Of a stretch of DNA of 64,000 nucleotides, positions 8,061-17,900 are shown one piece after another. This DNA is from Geobacillus thermodenitrificans subsp. thermodenitrificans DSM 465. Its GTDB lineage: Bacteria; Bacillota; Bacilli; Bacillales; Anoxybacillaceae. How positions within the stretch are numbered: position 1 is the first letter of the stretch; each line of letters starts with the position of its first letter. The notes under the pieces were generated by a model. That model was given only the letters and a program-made list of their open reading frames with translations, made no database searches and had not been told where the DNA came from. The stretch lies in contig NZ_AYKT01000001.1 of assembly GCF_000496575.1 (NCBI RefSeq), positions 248,001 through 312,000 of the forward strand, in the 5' to 3' direction. The translations under genes and the position numbers were made by a program.

Positions 8061-10105
8061 ATGAAACGATGCTGCAACCAGTGACGGCGGTGAAAGGCAT
8101 CGGTGAAGAAACGGCGGCCGCGCTCGCTGACCTCGGCATTACGACGGTCGGCGAGTTGCTTAACTATGCACCGTACCGGTATGACGATTACGAACAAAAA
8201 GATTTGGCCGCTGTCCGCCATGAGGAAAAGGTGACGGTTGAAGGGAAAGTGCATAGCGCCCCGCTCCTGACGTATTACGGAAAAAAAAAGTCGCGCCTTT
8301 CTTTTCGGTTGTTGACTGGCCGCTATTTAATCACCGTCGTTTGCTTTAACCGCCCGTATTTGAAGGGGAAAATCACCTTAAACGAAACGGTGACGGTAAT
8401 CGGCAAATGGGATCGGCATCGGCAGACCATCAACGCGTATGAGCTTCGGTTCGGGGCTGCTCCGGAGGCGACCGGCATTGAGCCGGTGTATTCGGTACGC
8501 AGCCCGCTGACAGTTAAGACGATGCGCCGGTTGATCAAGGCAGCGTTCGCCCAGTTCGGCATGCACATTCCTGACTTGCTGCCGCCTGCCTTGCGCCGCG
8601 CTTATCGCCTTATCGACAAACAAGAAGCGGTTCGTGCTCTTCACTTTCCTCGTTCTCGCGAAGAGCTGCATCAGGCGCGGCGCCGGCTCGTCTACGAAGA
8701 GTTTTTGCTTTATCAGCTGAAAATGCAGGCACTAAGAAAGGTTATGCGCGACGAACGGCGCGGTATCATCCATTCATTCCCAGAAGAACAGCTTGCGTCG
8801 TTTCTTTCCGGGTTGCCGTTTTCGTTAACAAATGCTCAGCGGCGCGTCATCAGGGAAATTTTAGATGATATGCGTGCACCGAGGCAAATGAACCGGCTTT
8901 TGCAAGGAGACGTCGGCTCCGGCAAGACAGTTGTTGCCGCAGTTGCGCTCTATGCCGCCGTGTTATCCGGGTTTCAAGGGGCGCTGATGGTGCCGACGGA
9001 AATTTTGGCTGAACAGCACGCCCGCTCGCTTGCAGAGTTGTTTGCTGATACAGGCGTGACAGTCGAGCTGTTGACAAGTTCGGTGAAAGGAAAACGGCGC
9101 AAAGAGCTGCTTGCGAAATTGGAGGACGGGACGGTGGATATTGTCATCGGTACACACGCCTTAATTCAAGAGGGAGTGCAGTTCCGCCAGCTCGGTCTCG
9201 TCATTACCGATGAACAGCACCGATTCGGCGTCGAGCAGCGCCGTGTTTTGCGTGAGAAAGGACACGCGCCGGATGTGTTGATGATGACGGCGACGCCCAT
9301 CCCACGCACACTCGCCATCACAGCGTTTGGCGATATGGATGTTTCAGTGCTCGATGAAATGCCGGCCGGACGAAAAAAAGTGGAGACGTATTGGGTGAAG
9401 CATAACCAGTTTGCTCGTGTGCTTGATTTTATTGAAAAAGAACTGCGGCGCGGTCATCAAGCATATGTGATTTGCCCGCTCATTGAAGAGTCGGAAAAAT
9501 TGGATGTGCAAAACGCCATTGATGTCCATAGTCAGCTCGTCTATTACTACCGTGGAAAATATGAAGTCGGCCTCATGCACGGCCGGTTGTCGGCCGATGA
9601 AAAAGAAGCCGTCATGCGAGCGTTCAGCGAAAACCGCATCCACGTACTCGTTTCAACGACCGTCGTTGAAGTTGGAGTGAACGTTCCGAACGCGACAGTG
9701 ATGGTCATTTATGATGCTGAGCGATTTGGACTTGCCCAACTTCACCAATTGCGCGGCCGGGTCGGGCGCGGTGATGCCCAGTCGTACTGTATTTTAATCG
9801 CGGATCCGAAGTCGGAAATCGGCAAAGAACGAATGCACATTATGACGGAAACGACGGACGGGTTCGTGCTTGCGGAGAAAGACCTAGAGCTGCGCGGACC
9901 GGGTGATTTTTTTGGCACGAAACAAAGCGGACTCCCGGAATTCCAATTCGGCGACCCGGTGCATGATTACCGCATTTTAGAAGTCGCCCGCCGCGATGCG
10001 GCCAAGCTCGTTTCGTCCGCAGCATTTTGGCGCGATGAGGCGTACGCCGGGTTGCGGGCCGAACTGGAAGCGTCCGGCGTGCTTGATGGGGAAAAACTAG
10101 ATTGA
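8057..10105 (+). CDS. recG: ATP-dependent DNA helicase RecG
   Basis: Branch-migrating helicase that regresses stalled replication forks and processes Holliday junctions. The 682 aa carry an N-terminal OB-fold wedge domain (about residues 1-170), Walker A GDVGSGKTVVA (about residue 283), the Walker B variant DEQHRFGVEQR, motif III MMTATPIPRTLAI, and the C-terminal helicase lobe with STTVVEVGVNVPNA and QLHQLRGRVGRG. The GTG start overlaps the sdaAA stop. The downstream terminator at 10126-10154 ends this transcript. Confidence 0.97.
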   Translation: MNETMLQPVTAVKGIGEETAAALADLGITTVGELLNYAPYRYDDYEQKDLAAVRHEEKVTVEGKVHSAPLLTYYGKKKSRLSFRLLTGRYLITVVCFNRPYLKGKITLNETVTVIGKWDRHRQTINAYELRFGAAPEATGIEPVYSVRSPLTVKTMRRLIKAAFAQFGMHIPDLLPPALRRAYRLIDKQEAVRALHFPRSREELHQARRRLVYEEFLLYQLKMQALRKVMRDERRGIIHSFPEEQLASFLSGLPFSLTNAQRRVIREILDDMRAPRQMNRLLQGDVGSGKTVVAAVALYAAVLSGFQGALMVPTEILAEQHARSLAELFADTGVTVELLTSSVKGKRRKELLAKLEDGTVDIVIGTHALIQEGVQFRQLGLVITDEQHRFGVEQRRVLREKGHAPDVLMMTATPIPRTLAITAFGDMDVSVLDEMPAGRKKVETYWVKHNQFARVLDFIEKELRRGHQAYVICPLIEESEKLDVQNAIDVHSQLVYYYRGKYEVGLMHGRLSADEKEAVMRAFSENRIHVLVSTTVVEVGVNVPNATVMVIYDAERFGLAQLHQLRGRVGRGDAQSYCILIADPKSEIGKERMHIMTETTDGFVLAEKDLELRGPGDFFGTKQSGLPEFQFGDPVHDYRILEVARRDAAKLVSSAAFWRDEAYAGLRAELEASGVLDGEKLD

Positions 10106-10118
10106 TAGACGAACGGTG

Positions 10119-10154
10119 AGGCGGTCGGGGTGCATGCGCGCCCCGCTGTTTTTT
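10119..10154 (+). terminator. Intrinsic terminator after recG
   Basis: An 8-base stem (10126-10133 with 10138-10145, one G-U pair) around ATGC, followed by CTG and six T residues. Confidence 0.75.
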
Positions 10155-10256
10155 ATGGGCGTCTTTTTTTTTCGGAGCATCGATTTGGGCTTCACGGCGG
10201 ACTAAGCATGAATAACGGTTTTCGGCAAAATGTGGACGCTTTTCACTTTTTTCTGC

Positions 10257-10285
10257 TTGCATTCCGGTTTTTGATATTATATATT
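10257..10285 (+). promoter_or_regulatory. Sigma-A promoter of the fapR lipid operon
   Basis: TTGCAT (10257-10262), 17-base spacer, TATATT (10280-10285), placing the transcript start near 10292, inside the FapR operator. The 100 bases before it (10155-10256) show nothing I can identify. Confidence 0.75.
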
Positions 10286-10289
10286 ACTT

Positions 10290-10306
10290 TTAGTACCTAG
10301 TCATAA
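10290..10306 (+). promoter_or_regulatory. FapR operator
   Basis: TTAGTACCTAGTCATAA closely matches the 17-base inverted-repeat FapR consensus TTAGTACCTGGTACTAA. The left half-site TTAGTACC is perfect. It covers the predicted transcript start, as expected for autorepression relieved by malonyl-CoA. Confidence 0.85.
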
Positions 10307-10328
10307 AATCGGACGGTGTAACGAATCG

Positions 10329-10925
10329 ATGAGAAAAAGCAAACGCGAACGGCAACGGTTGCTGCAGGAGACGATCCGGGAAAACCCGTTTGTGACTGAC
10401 GAAGAGTTGGCGGAGAAATTTTCCGTCAGCGTGCAGACGATCCGCCTTGACCGGCTTGAGCTGTCGATTCCCGAGCTGCGCGAGCGCATCAAACACGTCG
10501 CCCGTCAGTCGTTCGCTGATAAAGTGCGGGCGTTGCCGCTTGAAGAAGTGATTGGAGATATCATTGACATCGAGCCAGATGCGAGTGCCATTTCGATTTT
10601 TGATGTCAAAGAAGAACACGTTTTTCGGCGCACCCGCATTGCCCGCGGCCATCATTTGTTCGCCCAAGCGAATTCGCTCGCTGTCGCCGTCATTCATGAT
10701 GAATTAGCGCTGACGGCGAAGGCAACGATCCGTTTCGTGCGCCAAGTGAAAGCAGGCGAGCGGGTCGTGGCGAAGGCGAAAGTAACGGGCAAAACGAAGA
10801 GCGGGCGCACAGTCGTTGATGTGAACAGCTATGTCGGCCAAGAGCTCGTGTTTTCAGGAACGTTCGAAATGTATCGCTCAAACATGGAAAAAAAGGATGG
10901 CGACAGCAATGAATATCGCGATTGA
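10329..10925 (+). CDS. fapR: Fatty acid and phospholipid synthesis repressor FapR
   Basis: Global repressor of membrane lipid synthesis that leaves DNA when it binds malonyl-CoA. The 198 aa have an N-terminal DeoR-like helix-turn-helix (about residues 20-45, [22 protein letters not shown]), a linker helix and a C-terminal hot-dog domain (about residues 75-185) that binds the ligand. A FapR box lies directly upstream, indicating autoregulation. The 3' end overlaps plsX by 17 bases. The gene heads a fapR-plsX-fabD-fabG unit as in B. subtilis. Confidence 0.96.
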   Translation: MRKSKRERQRLLQETIRENPFVTDEELAEKFSVSVQTIRLDRLELSIPELRERIKHVARQSFADKVRALPLEEVIGDIIDIEPDASAISIFDVKEEHVFRRTRIARGHHLFAQANSLAVAVIHDELALTAKATIRFVRQVKAGERVVAKAKVTGKTKSGRTVVDVNSYVGQELVFSGTFEMYRSNMEKKDGDSNEYRD

Positions 10926-11895
10926 CGCTATGGGGGGAGATCACGCCCCGCAAGAAATCGTGCGCGGGGCGGCAAGAGCCGCCGCGCATTTTTCTGATAT
11001 TCGCATTACCTTAATTGGCGATGAAGCAAAAATTCGCCCGTACTTGCAGAATGAGGAGCGCATTTCGATCATTCATGCTGATGAAGTGATTGAAGCGACC
11101 GATGAGCCGGTGCGGGCGGTGCGGCGCAAAAAAAATTCGTCGATGGTGCGCATGGCAGAAGAGGTGAGGGAAGGGCGTGCGGACGCCTGCATTTCCGCCG
11201 GCAATACCGGGGCGCTTATGGCTGCTGGGCTGTTTGTCGTCGGGCGGATTGCGGGCATCGACCGGCCGGCGCTTGCGCCGACGTTGCCGACGTTAGACGG
11301 AAAAGGGTTTGTCTTTTTAGATGTCGGAGCGAACGTTGATGCCCGTCCTGAGCATTTGCAGCAATATGCGCTCATGGGTCATGTATACGCCAAGCAAGTG
11401 CGAGGCATCGCGAACCCGCGCATCGGTTTGCTCAATGTCGGCACAGAAGACCAGAAAGGGAATGAAACGACGAAGCGGGCATTTGCCTTGCTGAAAGAAA
11501 CGAATCTTCATTTTATCGGCAACGTTGAAGCGCGCGACTTGTTGCAAGGGGTAGCTGATGTCGTCGTTGCTGATGGCTTTTCCGGCAATGTTGCCTTAAA
11601 AACGATCGAGGGAACGGCCATGGCGCTCTTTTCCTTGCTCAAACAGACGCTGACAAGCAGTGTGACGGCCAAACTTGCCGCTGCAGCCCTCAAGCCGAAG
11701 CTTTCTGGGCTGAAAAAGATGATGGACTACTCCGAATACGGCGGCGCAGCACTGTTTGGCTTGAACGCCCCGGTCATTAAAGCGCACGGTTCATCTGATG
11801 CGAACGCTATTTTCCACGCCGTCCGCCAGGCGCGCGAAATGGTAGCGAATGATGTGATCGGCACGATCAAAGCGGAGCTTGAACGGACAACATAA
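10909..11895 (+). CDS. plsX: Phosphate acyltransferase PlsX
   Basis: Converts acyl-ACP to acyl-phosphate, the donor for PlsY, and so starts phosphatidic acid synthesis at the membrane surface. The 328 aa begin [14 protein letters not shown], the family signature. Start ATG 10909 was chosen because homologues begin here and AAAGGATGG lies about 9 bases upstream; the frame is open further upstream into fapR. Other visible motifs are [23 protein letters not shown] and [11 protein letters not shown]. Confidence 0.96.
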   Translation: MNIAIDAMGGDHAPQEIVRGAARAAAHFSDIRITLIGDEAKIRPYLQNEERISIIHADEVIEATDEPVRAVRRKKNSSMVRMAEEVREGRADACISAGNTGALMAAGLFVVGRIAGIDRPALAPTLPTLDGKGFVFLDVGANVDARPEHLQQYALMGHVYAKQVRGIANPRIGLLNVGTEDQKGNETTKRAFALLKETNLHFIGNVEARDLLQGVADVVVADGFSGNVALKTIEGTAMALFSLLKQTLTSSVTAKLAAAALKPKLSGLKKMMDYSEYGGAALFGLNAPVIKAHGSSDANAIFHAVRQAREMVANDVIGTIKAELERTT

Positions 11896-11912
11896 ACCAA
11901 GGAGGAACGGGA

Positions 11913-12857
11913 ATGGGGAAAATCGCCTTTTTATTTCCAGGTCAAGGATCTCAAACGGTCGGCATGGCGAAAGACGCCGCTGACCATGATGCCCGCGCCC
12001 GGGCGGTTATCGAAGCGGCCGACGAACGGCTCGGCTTTCCGCTTTCAGCGCTCATGTTTAATGGGCCGCAAGAGGAGCTGACGCTGACATACAACGCCCA
12101 GCCGGCGCTTTTGACTGCGAGCATCGCTTTGTTGGAGCTTGTCAAAGCTGCTGGTCTTAAGGCTGATTATGTCGCCGGCCATAGTTTAGGTGAATATACG
12201 GCACTTGTCGCTGCCGGTGCGATGTCGTTTGCCGACGCTGTCTATGCAGTGCGCCGCCGCGGCGAGCTGATGGACGAAGCAGTGCCAGCCGGTGAAGGCA
12301 CGATGGCTGCCGTGTTAGGGATGGAAGCGGAGGCGCTTGAGGCGGTGACGAATGAAATTACTGCCCAAGGCGATCCGGTCGAGCCGGCTAACTTCAACTG
12401 TCCAGGGCAAATCGTCATCTCCGGTTCGAAAGCGGGGGTGGAAAAAGCAGGGCAGCTGGCGAAAGAGCGCGGTGCCAAACGCGTCATTCCGCTTGAGGTG
12501 AGCGGCCCGTTCCATTCAGCGCTGATGAAACCGGCGGCAGAACAGTTGCAAGAAGTCCTTTCCGGCTTGGTCATCCGCGATGCTGACATTCCGGTTATCG
12601 CCAATGTGACTGCTGAACCGGTGATGAACAAAGAAGACATCGCTCGCCTGCTCATTGAGCAGCTGTACTCGCCGGTGCGTTGGGAGCAGTCGGTACGCAC
12701 GCTTTTGGCGCTTGGTGTCGACACGTTTTTGGAAATTGGGCCTGGGAAAGTATTGTCCGGCCTCGTGAAAAAAATTGACCGCAACGCCCGCATTTATGCG
12801 GTAAACGATCTCGCTTCCTTAGAAGCGACCGTTGCGGCGTTGAAAGGAGAATCATGA
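11913..12857 (+). CDS. fabD: Malonyl-CoA:ACP transacylase FabD
   Basis: Loads malonate from CoA onto acyl carrier protein for fatty acid elongation. The 314 aa show the FPGQGSQ motif at the N-terminus, the catalytic serine in [10 protein letters not shown] (about residue 90) and the catalytic histidine in GPFHSALM (about residue 199). A GGAGGAACGG ribosome site precedes the ATG. The stop overlaps the fabG start as ATGA (12854-12857). Confidence 0.97.
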   Translation: MGKIAFLFPGQGSQTVGMAKDAADHDARARAVIEAADERLGFPLSALMFNGPQEELTLTYNAQPALLTASIALLELVKAAGLKADYVAGHSLGEYTALVAAGAMSFADAVYAVRRRGELMDEAVPAGEGTMAAVLGMEAEALEAVTNEITAQGDPVEPANFNCPGQIVISGSKAGVEKAGQLAKERGAKRVIPLEVSGPFHSALMKPAAEQLQEVLSGLVIRDADIPVIANVTAEPVMNKEDIARLLIEQLYSPVRWEQSVRTLLALGVDTFLEIGPGKVLSGLVKKIDRNARIYAVNDLASLEATVAALKGES

Positions 12858-13600
12858 TGCTCGAAGGAAAAATCGCTCTCGTCACTGGAGCATCGCGCGG
12901 CATCGGGCGGGCAGTCGCTCTTGAGTTGGCCCGCCAAGGGGCAAATGTTGCCGTCAACTATGCCGGCAGTGAAGCAAAGGCGAATGAAGTCGTCGACATG
13001 ATCCGCTCGCTCGGCCGCGAAGCGTTCGCCGTACAGGCGGATGTCGCCCGCGCCGAGGATGTGGAGCGCATGGTAAAAACGGTGCTTGATCAATTCGGAC
13101 GCCTCGACATTTTAGTTAATAACGCCGGCATTACGCGCGACAATTTATTGATGCGGATGAAAGAAGAAGAATGGGATGCCGTGATTAACACGAACTTAAA
13201 AGGGGTATTTCTTTGTACGAAGGCCGTCACACGGCCGATGATGAAGCAGCGTTACGGGCGGATCATCAACGTTGCTTCGGTCGTTGGCGTGATTGGAAAC
13301 CCTGGCCAGGCGAATTACGTCGCCGCCAAAGCCGGCGTCATCGGGTTGACGAAGACGGCGGCGCGCGAATTGGCCAGCCGGAACATTACGGTTAACGCCA
13401 TCGCGCCGGGATTTATTACGACCGACATGACGGAAGCGCTCAGCGCGGAGCTGAAAGAAGAAATGTTAAAGCAGATTCCGCTCGCCCGCTTCGGCGAGCC
13501 GGATGATGTGGCCCGTGTTGTCGCGTTTCTCGCTTCGGACGCGGCTGGCTATATGACAGGCCAGACGCTTCATGTCGATGGCGGCATGGTGATGCCGTAA
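12854..13600 (+). CDS. fabG: 3-oxoacyl-[ACP] reductase FabG
   Basis: NADPH-dependent short-chain dehydrogenase that reduces beta-ketoacyl-ACP. The 248 aa show the nucleotide motif TGASRGIG (about residues 12-19), NNAG, the catalytic Ser in NVASVVG, the YxxxK pair in [10 protein letters not shown], and the C-terminal [13 protein letters not shown]. Two ATGs in tandem (12854, 12857) are possible; the first overlaps the fabD stop. acpP follows 59 bases later. Confidence 0.96.
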   Translation: MMLEGKIALVTGASRGIGRAVALELARQGANVAVNYAGSEAKANEVVDMIRSLGREAFAVQADVARAEDVERMVKTVLDQFGRLDILVNNAGITRDNLLMRMKEEEWDAVINTNLKGVFLCTKAVTRPMMKQRYGRIINVASVVGVIGNPGQANYVAAKAGVIGLTKTAARELASRNITVNAIAPGFITTDMTEALSAELKEEMLKQIPLARFGEPDDVARVVAFLASDAAGYMTGQTLHVDGGMVMP

Positions 13601-13659
13601 TAAACGCCTCTAGTATTTTTTTGACGAATCGACTATAATCATGAAGGGAGGTGAACGCA

Positions 13660-13893
13660 ATGGCAGACGTATTGGAGCGTGTAACGAAAATTATTGTCGA
13701 TCGCTTGGGTGTTGACGAATCGCAAGTCACGCTTGAAGCATCGTTCAAAGATGATTTGGGCGCCGACTCGCTCGACATCGTCGAACTAGTTATGGAGCTC
13801 GAAGACGAATTCAACATGGAAATTTCCGATGAAGAAGCGGAAAAAATCGTCACAGTCGGAGATGCTGTGAACTACATAAAAAGCCAACTGTAA
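13660..13893 (+). CDS. acpP: Acyl carrier protein
   Basis: Carries growing acyl chains as thioesters on phosphopantetheine. The 77 aa are acidic and helical with the DSL site ([11 protein letters not shown], Ser37). Start ATG 13660 follows AAGGGAGGTGA; an in-frame GTG at 13651 is inside that Shine-Dalgarno. A good -10 (TATAAT, 13634-13639) lies just upstream without a matching -35 at normal spacing, so a separate acpP promoter is possible but not shown. Confidence 0.97.
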   Translation: MADVLERVTKIIVDRLGVDESQVTLEASFKDDLGADSLDIVELVMELEDEFNMEISDEEAEKIVTVGDAVNYIKSQL

Positions 13894-13907
13894 TGCCGCT
13901 TTTTTGC

Positions 13908-13946
13908 AAAGTCCCGTTGCTCCGAACGGGGCTTTCTCTGCTTTTT
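13908..13946 (+). terminator. Probable terminator after acpP
   Basis: An 11-base stem (13908-13918 with 13925-13935, one G-U pair) closed by GCTCCG, then a pyrimidine-rich tract CTCTGCTTTTT. The T run is not immediate, so efficiency may be moderate. Confidence 0.6.
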
Positions 13947-13990
13947 AAGGAACGCTTGGCGAGCCTTGCGGCAAAAGTGAACCGTTCTCG

Positions 13991-14021
13991 TTGGCGTAGC
14001 GGGTCAGTGAACGGATATAAT
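13991..14021 (+). promoter_or_regulatory. Candidate promoter of rnc
   Basis: TATAAT at 14016-14021 with TTGGCG at 13991-13996; the 19-base spacer is long. It lies about 50 bases before rnc. Confidence 0.4.
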
Positions 14022-14072
14022 AAAAGATAGTATACGGCCAGTTTGTCTGGAATGAAGTCGGAGGGCATTTTT

Positions 14073-14813
14073 ATGTCAAAACAAAGAGATAAAGGGCGCA
14101 TTTACGAAAAAAGGCGGGCGAAGTTTCAAGAACTGCAGAAGAAAATCGGCATCACCTTCCAAAATGAAAAGCTATTGATACAAGCGTTCACCCATTCATC
14201 GTATGTGAATGAGCATCGGCGGCGGTTCCATGAGGACAACGAGCGGCTTGAGTTTTTAGGCGACGCCGTGTTGGAGCTGACCGTTTCCCAATATTTATTT
14301 CAAAAGTTTCCGCATATGAGTGAAGGGCAATTGACGAAACTGCGGGCGGCCATTGTCTGTGAGCCGTCGCTTGTGAAATTTGCCAACGCCTTGTCGTTCG
14401 GCGAGCTTGTTTTGCTCGGCAAAGGCGAAGAGCTGACTGGGGGGCGGACGCGCCCGGCGTTGCTCGCCGACGTGTTCGAGGCGTTTATTGGCGCCCTTTA
14501 TTTGGATCAAGGAATGGACGTGGTCCTTCGTTTTTTAGGACAAACGATGTTCCCGAAGATTGACGAAGGTGCTTTTTCTCATGTGATGGATTTTAAAAGC
14601 CAGTTGCAAGAATTGGTGCAACGCGATGGCAGCGGAACGCTTGAATACGCCATTTTGGAAGAAAAAGGACCGGCTCACAATAAAGAATTTGTCGCCCGTG
14701 TGGCATTGAACGGGCAAGAGCTCGGCGTCGGTGTCGGCCGCTCGAAAAAAGAGGCTGAGCAACATGCGGCGCAAATGGCGCTCGAAACGTTGCGGGCCGC
14801 CGACAAGCAATAA
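14073..14813 (+). CDS. rnc: Ribonuclease III
   Basis: Double-strand-specific endoribonuclease for rRNA, scRNA and mRNA processing. The 246 aa consist of a catalytic domain with the signature [14 protein letters not shown] (about residues 50-63), acidic residues further on ([14 protein letters not shown]), and a C-terminal dsRNA-binding domain (about residues 170-240, [11 protein letters not shown] to [13 protein letters not shown]). ATG 14073 follows GGAGGG; homologues also begin MSK. Terminator sequence starts at the stop codon. smc follows with a long hairpin in between. Confidence 0.97.
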   Translation: MSKQRDKGRIYEKRRAKFQELQKKIGITFQNEKLLIQAFTHSSYVNEHRRRFHEDNERLEFLGDAVLELTVSQYLFQKFPHMSEGQLTKLRAAIVCEPSLVKFANALSFGELVLLGKGEELTGGRTRPALLADVFEAFIGALYLDQGMDVVLRFLGQTMFPKIDEGAFSHVMDFKSQLQELVQRDGSGTLEYAILEEKGPAHNKEFVARVALNGQELGVGVGRSKKEAEQHAAQMALETLRAADKQ

Positions 14814-14841
14814 AAGGCTGGCGCTTGACGTCAGTCTTTTT
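14813..14841 (+). terminator. Terminator after rnc
   Basis: An 11-base stem with G-U pairs (AAAGGCTGGCG with CGTCAGTCTTT) around CTTGA, then T residues. It overlaps the rnc stop codon. Confidence 0.65.
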
Positions 14842-14866
14842 CTATCGGCGTTTTTCTGCCTTTGTA

Positions 14867-14875
14867 TGGTATATT
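14867..14875 (+). promoter_or_regulatory. Candidate extended -10 promoter for smc
   Basis: TGGTATATT resembles an extended -10 element; no clear -35. It lies about 95 bases before smc and just upstream of the long hairpin at 14888-14928. Confidence 0.4.
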
Positions 14876-14887
14876 GATAAAAGATAG

Positions 14888-14928
14888 AACATCCTTGTCC
14901 GCCGTTCAGTCCGACGGATGGGGATGTT
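14888..14928 (+). other. Long RNA hairpin between rnc and smc
   Basis: A 17-base stem (14888-14904 with 14912-14928, one mismatch and three G-U pairs) closed by a 7-base loop. No T run follows, so it is not a simple terminator. It could be an mRNA stability element or a double-stranded processing site for RNase III, whose gene is immediately upstream. The latter is inference. Confidence 0.6.
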
Positions 14929-14970
14929 TCCGATGGATTATACAGCGGAAAGATGGTGAGGCACCAGATC

Positions 14971-17900
14971 ATGTTCCTCAAACGGTTAGATGTGATCGGC
15001 TTCAAATCGTTTGCCGATCGCGTATCAATTGACTTCGTTCCCGGCGTGACGGCGGTCGTCGGCCCGAACGGAAGCGGAAAAAGCAACATTACGGATGCGA
15101 TTCGTTGGGTGCTCGGGGAACAGTCAGTGAAATCACTGCGCGGTGCGAAAATGGAAGATGTCATTTTCGCCGGCAGTGACTCGCGCAAACCGCTCAATGT
15201 GGCCGAGGTGACGATCACGCTCGATAACGAAGATGGCTTTTTGCCGTTAGAGTACCAGGAAGTCAGTGTAACCCGACGCGTCTATCGTTCGGGGGAAAGC
15301 GAATTTTTCATCAACCGCCAACCGTGCCGCCTAAAAGATATTGTCGACTTGTTTCTCGATTCCGGGCTTGGCAAGGAGGCGTTTTCGATCATTGGCCAAG
15401 GCCGGGTCGAAGAAATTTTAAGCAGTAAGCCGGAAGAGCGGCGTACGATTTTTGAAGAGGCAGCCGGGGTTTTGAAATACAAATTGCGCAAAAAAAAGGC
15501 GGAGACGAAACTAGCGGAAACGCAAGACAACTTGCAGCGGGTCAATGACATTTTGCATGAGCTCGGGCAACAGCTTGAGCCGCTCCGGATGCAGGCGTCG
15601 ATCGCTAAAGAGTATTTGGAAAAACGGGAAGAGCTCGAGCGGTTTGAAGTAGCGCTTATGGTGCATGATATCGAGCAGCTGCATCGGCAATGGAGCGAGC
15701 TAAATGAGGCGCTTAATGAGCATCAACAAGAAGAAGGAAGATTGGCGGCGGAGCTGCAAAAAACGGAAGCCCATATCGAGCAGCTGCGCGACCAAATCAC
15801 CGCCATTGATGAATCGGTCGACGGTTTGCAGCAAGTGCTTCTTTTAGCGAGCGAAGAGCTGGAGAAGCTCGAGGGGCGGAAAGAAGTGCTGAAAGAGCGG
15901 AAAAAACACGCCTCCCAGCGCATCGAACAGCTTGACGAAACAGTCATTGCGTTGACGGAAAAGCGGCGCCGCCTGACAGAGCAGCTCCGTTCGGAAAAAG
16001 CCGCCCTCACCCAACTTGAAGCAGGTGCGGCCGCACTGGAGAAGGAATTGAAAGAACAACAAGCGCTGCTTTCAGCCCACGAAGTCGACATCGAAGAAGA
16101 AATCGAACGACGAAAGGGCGATTACATTGATCTTGTCCATGAACAGGCGGCATTGAAAAATGAGCGCTTGCATGTGGAACAAGCCATCCATAAGCTTCGT
16201 GCGAAGCAAGCGGCGTTAAATGAAGCGAACAGCGACCATTTAAAACAGCGCAACCAGCTCGAGCAGCAGCGTGCAGCTTTATTGGCTGAGCTATCCCGTC
16301 TGGAACAGGCGATCACCGAAGCGAGCAGCAAACTGGCAGCTCTCGAATCGGCGCTCAAAGAACAACAAGTGGAGCTCGAACAGAAAGAGACGTCGCTTCA
16401 TCAGGCACGCCAATATCGGCAACAAGCAAAAGCGCGCCAGCAGTGGCTTGAGGAGATGCAACACGAGTATGCCGGCTTTTTCCAAGGAGTAAAAGAAGTG
16501 CTCAAGGCTCGCAATCGGCTGCCCGGCATCCGTGGGGCGATCGTTGAGCTCATCCGCGTTCCGGGTCGCTACGAAATCGCGATTGAAACGGCGCTTGGCG
16601 GCGCGATGCAGCATATCGTTGTTGACAGCGAACAAGCAGCGCGGCAAGCCATTCATTTTTTGAAAACGAACGGCTACGGGCGAGCGACGTTTTTGCCGCT
16701 TGATGTCATTCAGGCGCGCTCCCTTTCCGAGCGGGAACGTGCGGCGATTAGCGGTCATCCGGCGTTTGTTGGCATCGCTAGTGAGCTTATTGAGTATGAT
16801 GACATTTATGCAGCGGCGATTGCCCATTTGCTCGGTCATGTGATTGTGACGGCCGATTTAAAAGGGGCGAATGAGTTAGCGAAGCTCCTTCACTATCGAT
16901 ATCGGCTCGTGACGCTCGATGGCGATGTCGTCAGCCCTGGCGGGGCGATGACAGGCGGCGGGGCGGCGAAAAAAACCGCTTCATTGCTAGGTCGAAATCG
17001 TGAGCTTGAGACGATTGCCGCCAAACTGCGGGAAATGGATGATGTCATCGCCCGTTTGGAGCGCGACATGGCTGCAAAACGACGCGAACGGGCAGAATGG
17101 GAAGCGGAGGCGGCGATGCTCAAAGAGGAGATTGCTAGGCTGCAACAGTCGCTGCAAGAAGAGAAAGAGAAGCAGCGCGAACTTGAGTGGCAGAAAAAGC
17201 GAATCGATGAGCGACTCGCCTTATATGATGAAGAAAAAGCGAACGATGAACGCGAAATAGCGGAGCTGAACAACCGCTTGGGCACCATTGATGGGCAACT
17301 TCAACAGCTTGCAGAGAAGCTTCAGGCGATCGATGAGGACATCAACCGGCTGCAGGTGCAAAAACAGACAGAGCAAACAACGAAAGAAGCGCTGCAAGTG
17401 GCGATCACTGAGAAAAAAATCGCGTTGGCGGAAACGAAAGAGCGAGTGAAGCACGCACGTCGGAAAGCCGAGGAGATCGAAGCGGAGCTTGCCGAAACTG
17501 CCCGCGGACTCCAGCAAGCAGAGCGTGAACGGGCTGCCTTGCAAGCGGAAATGGAAGCGCCGGAATGGAATGAAGAAGAACTTGAGCAGCTGCGGCAGCA
17601 AAAGCTCGAGGACAAGCAAAAAACGCTTGAACTGATCACGAGCCGCCGCGAACAGCGGCTCGACTGCCAACGGCGGCTTGAGCATTTGGAGCAGGAATGG
17701 AAAGAAGCGAAGCGGCAACATAAACAGCTTGTTGAGGTCGTCAAAGATGAGGAAGTGAAGCTGAACCGGCTCGACGTGGAACTTGCCAATTTGCTCTCCC
17801 GTCTCAGCGAAGAGTACGGGCTATCGTTTGAAGCAGCTCGTTCCGGGTATCCGCTCGAAATTGGCGCCGATGAGGCGCGCAAACGGGTGAAGCTCATCAA

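Noticed and set aside
13621-13639. TTGACG and TATAAT before acpP as a promoter
   Set aside because: The two elements are only 7 bases apart, far from the 16-18 needed by sigma-A. Only the -10 might be used, with an unknown -35.
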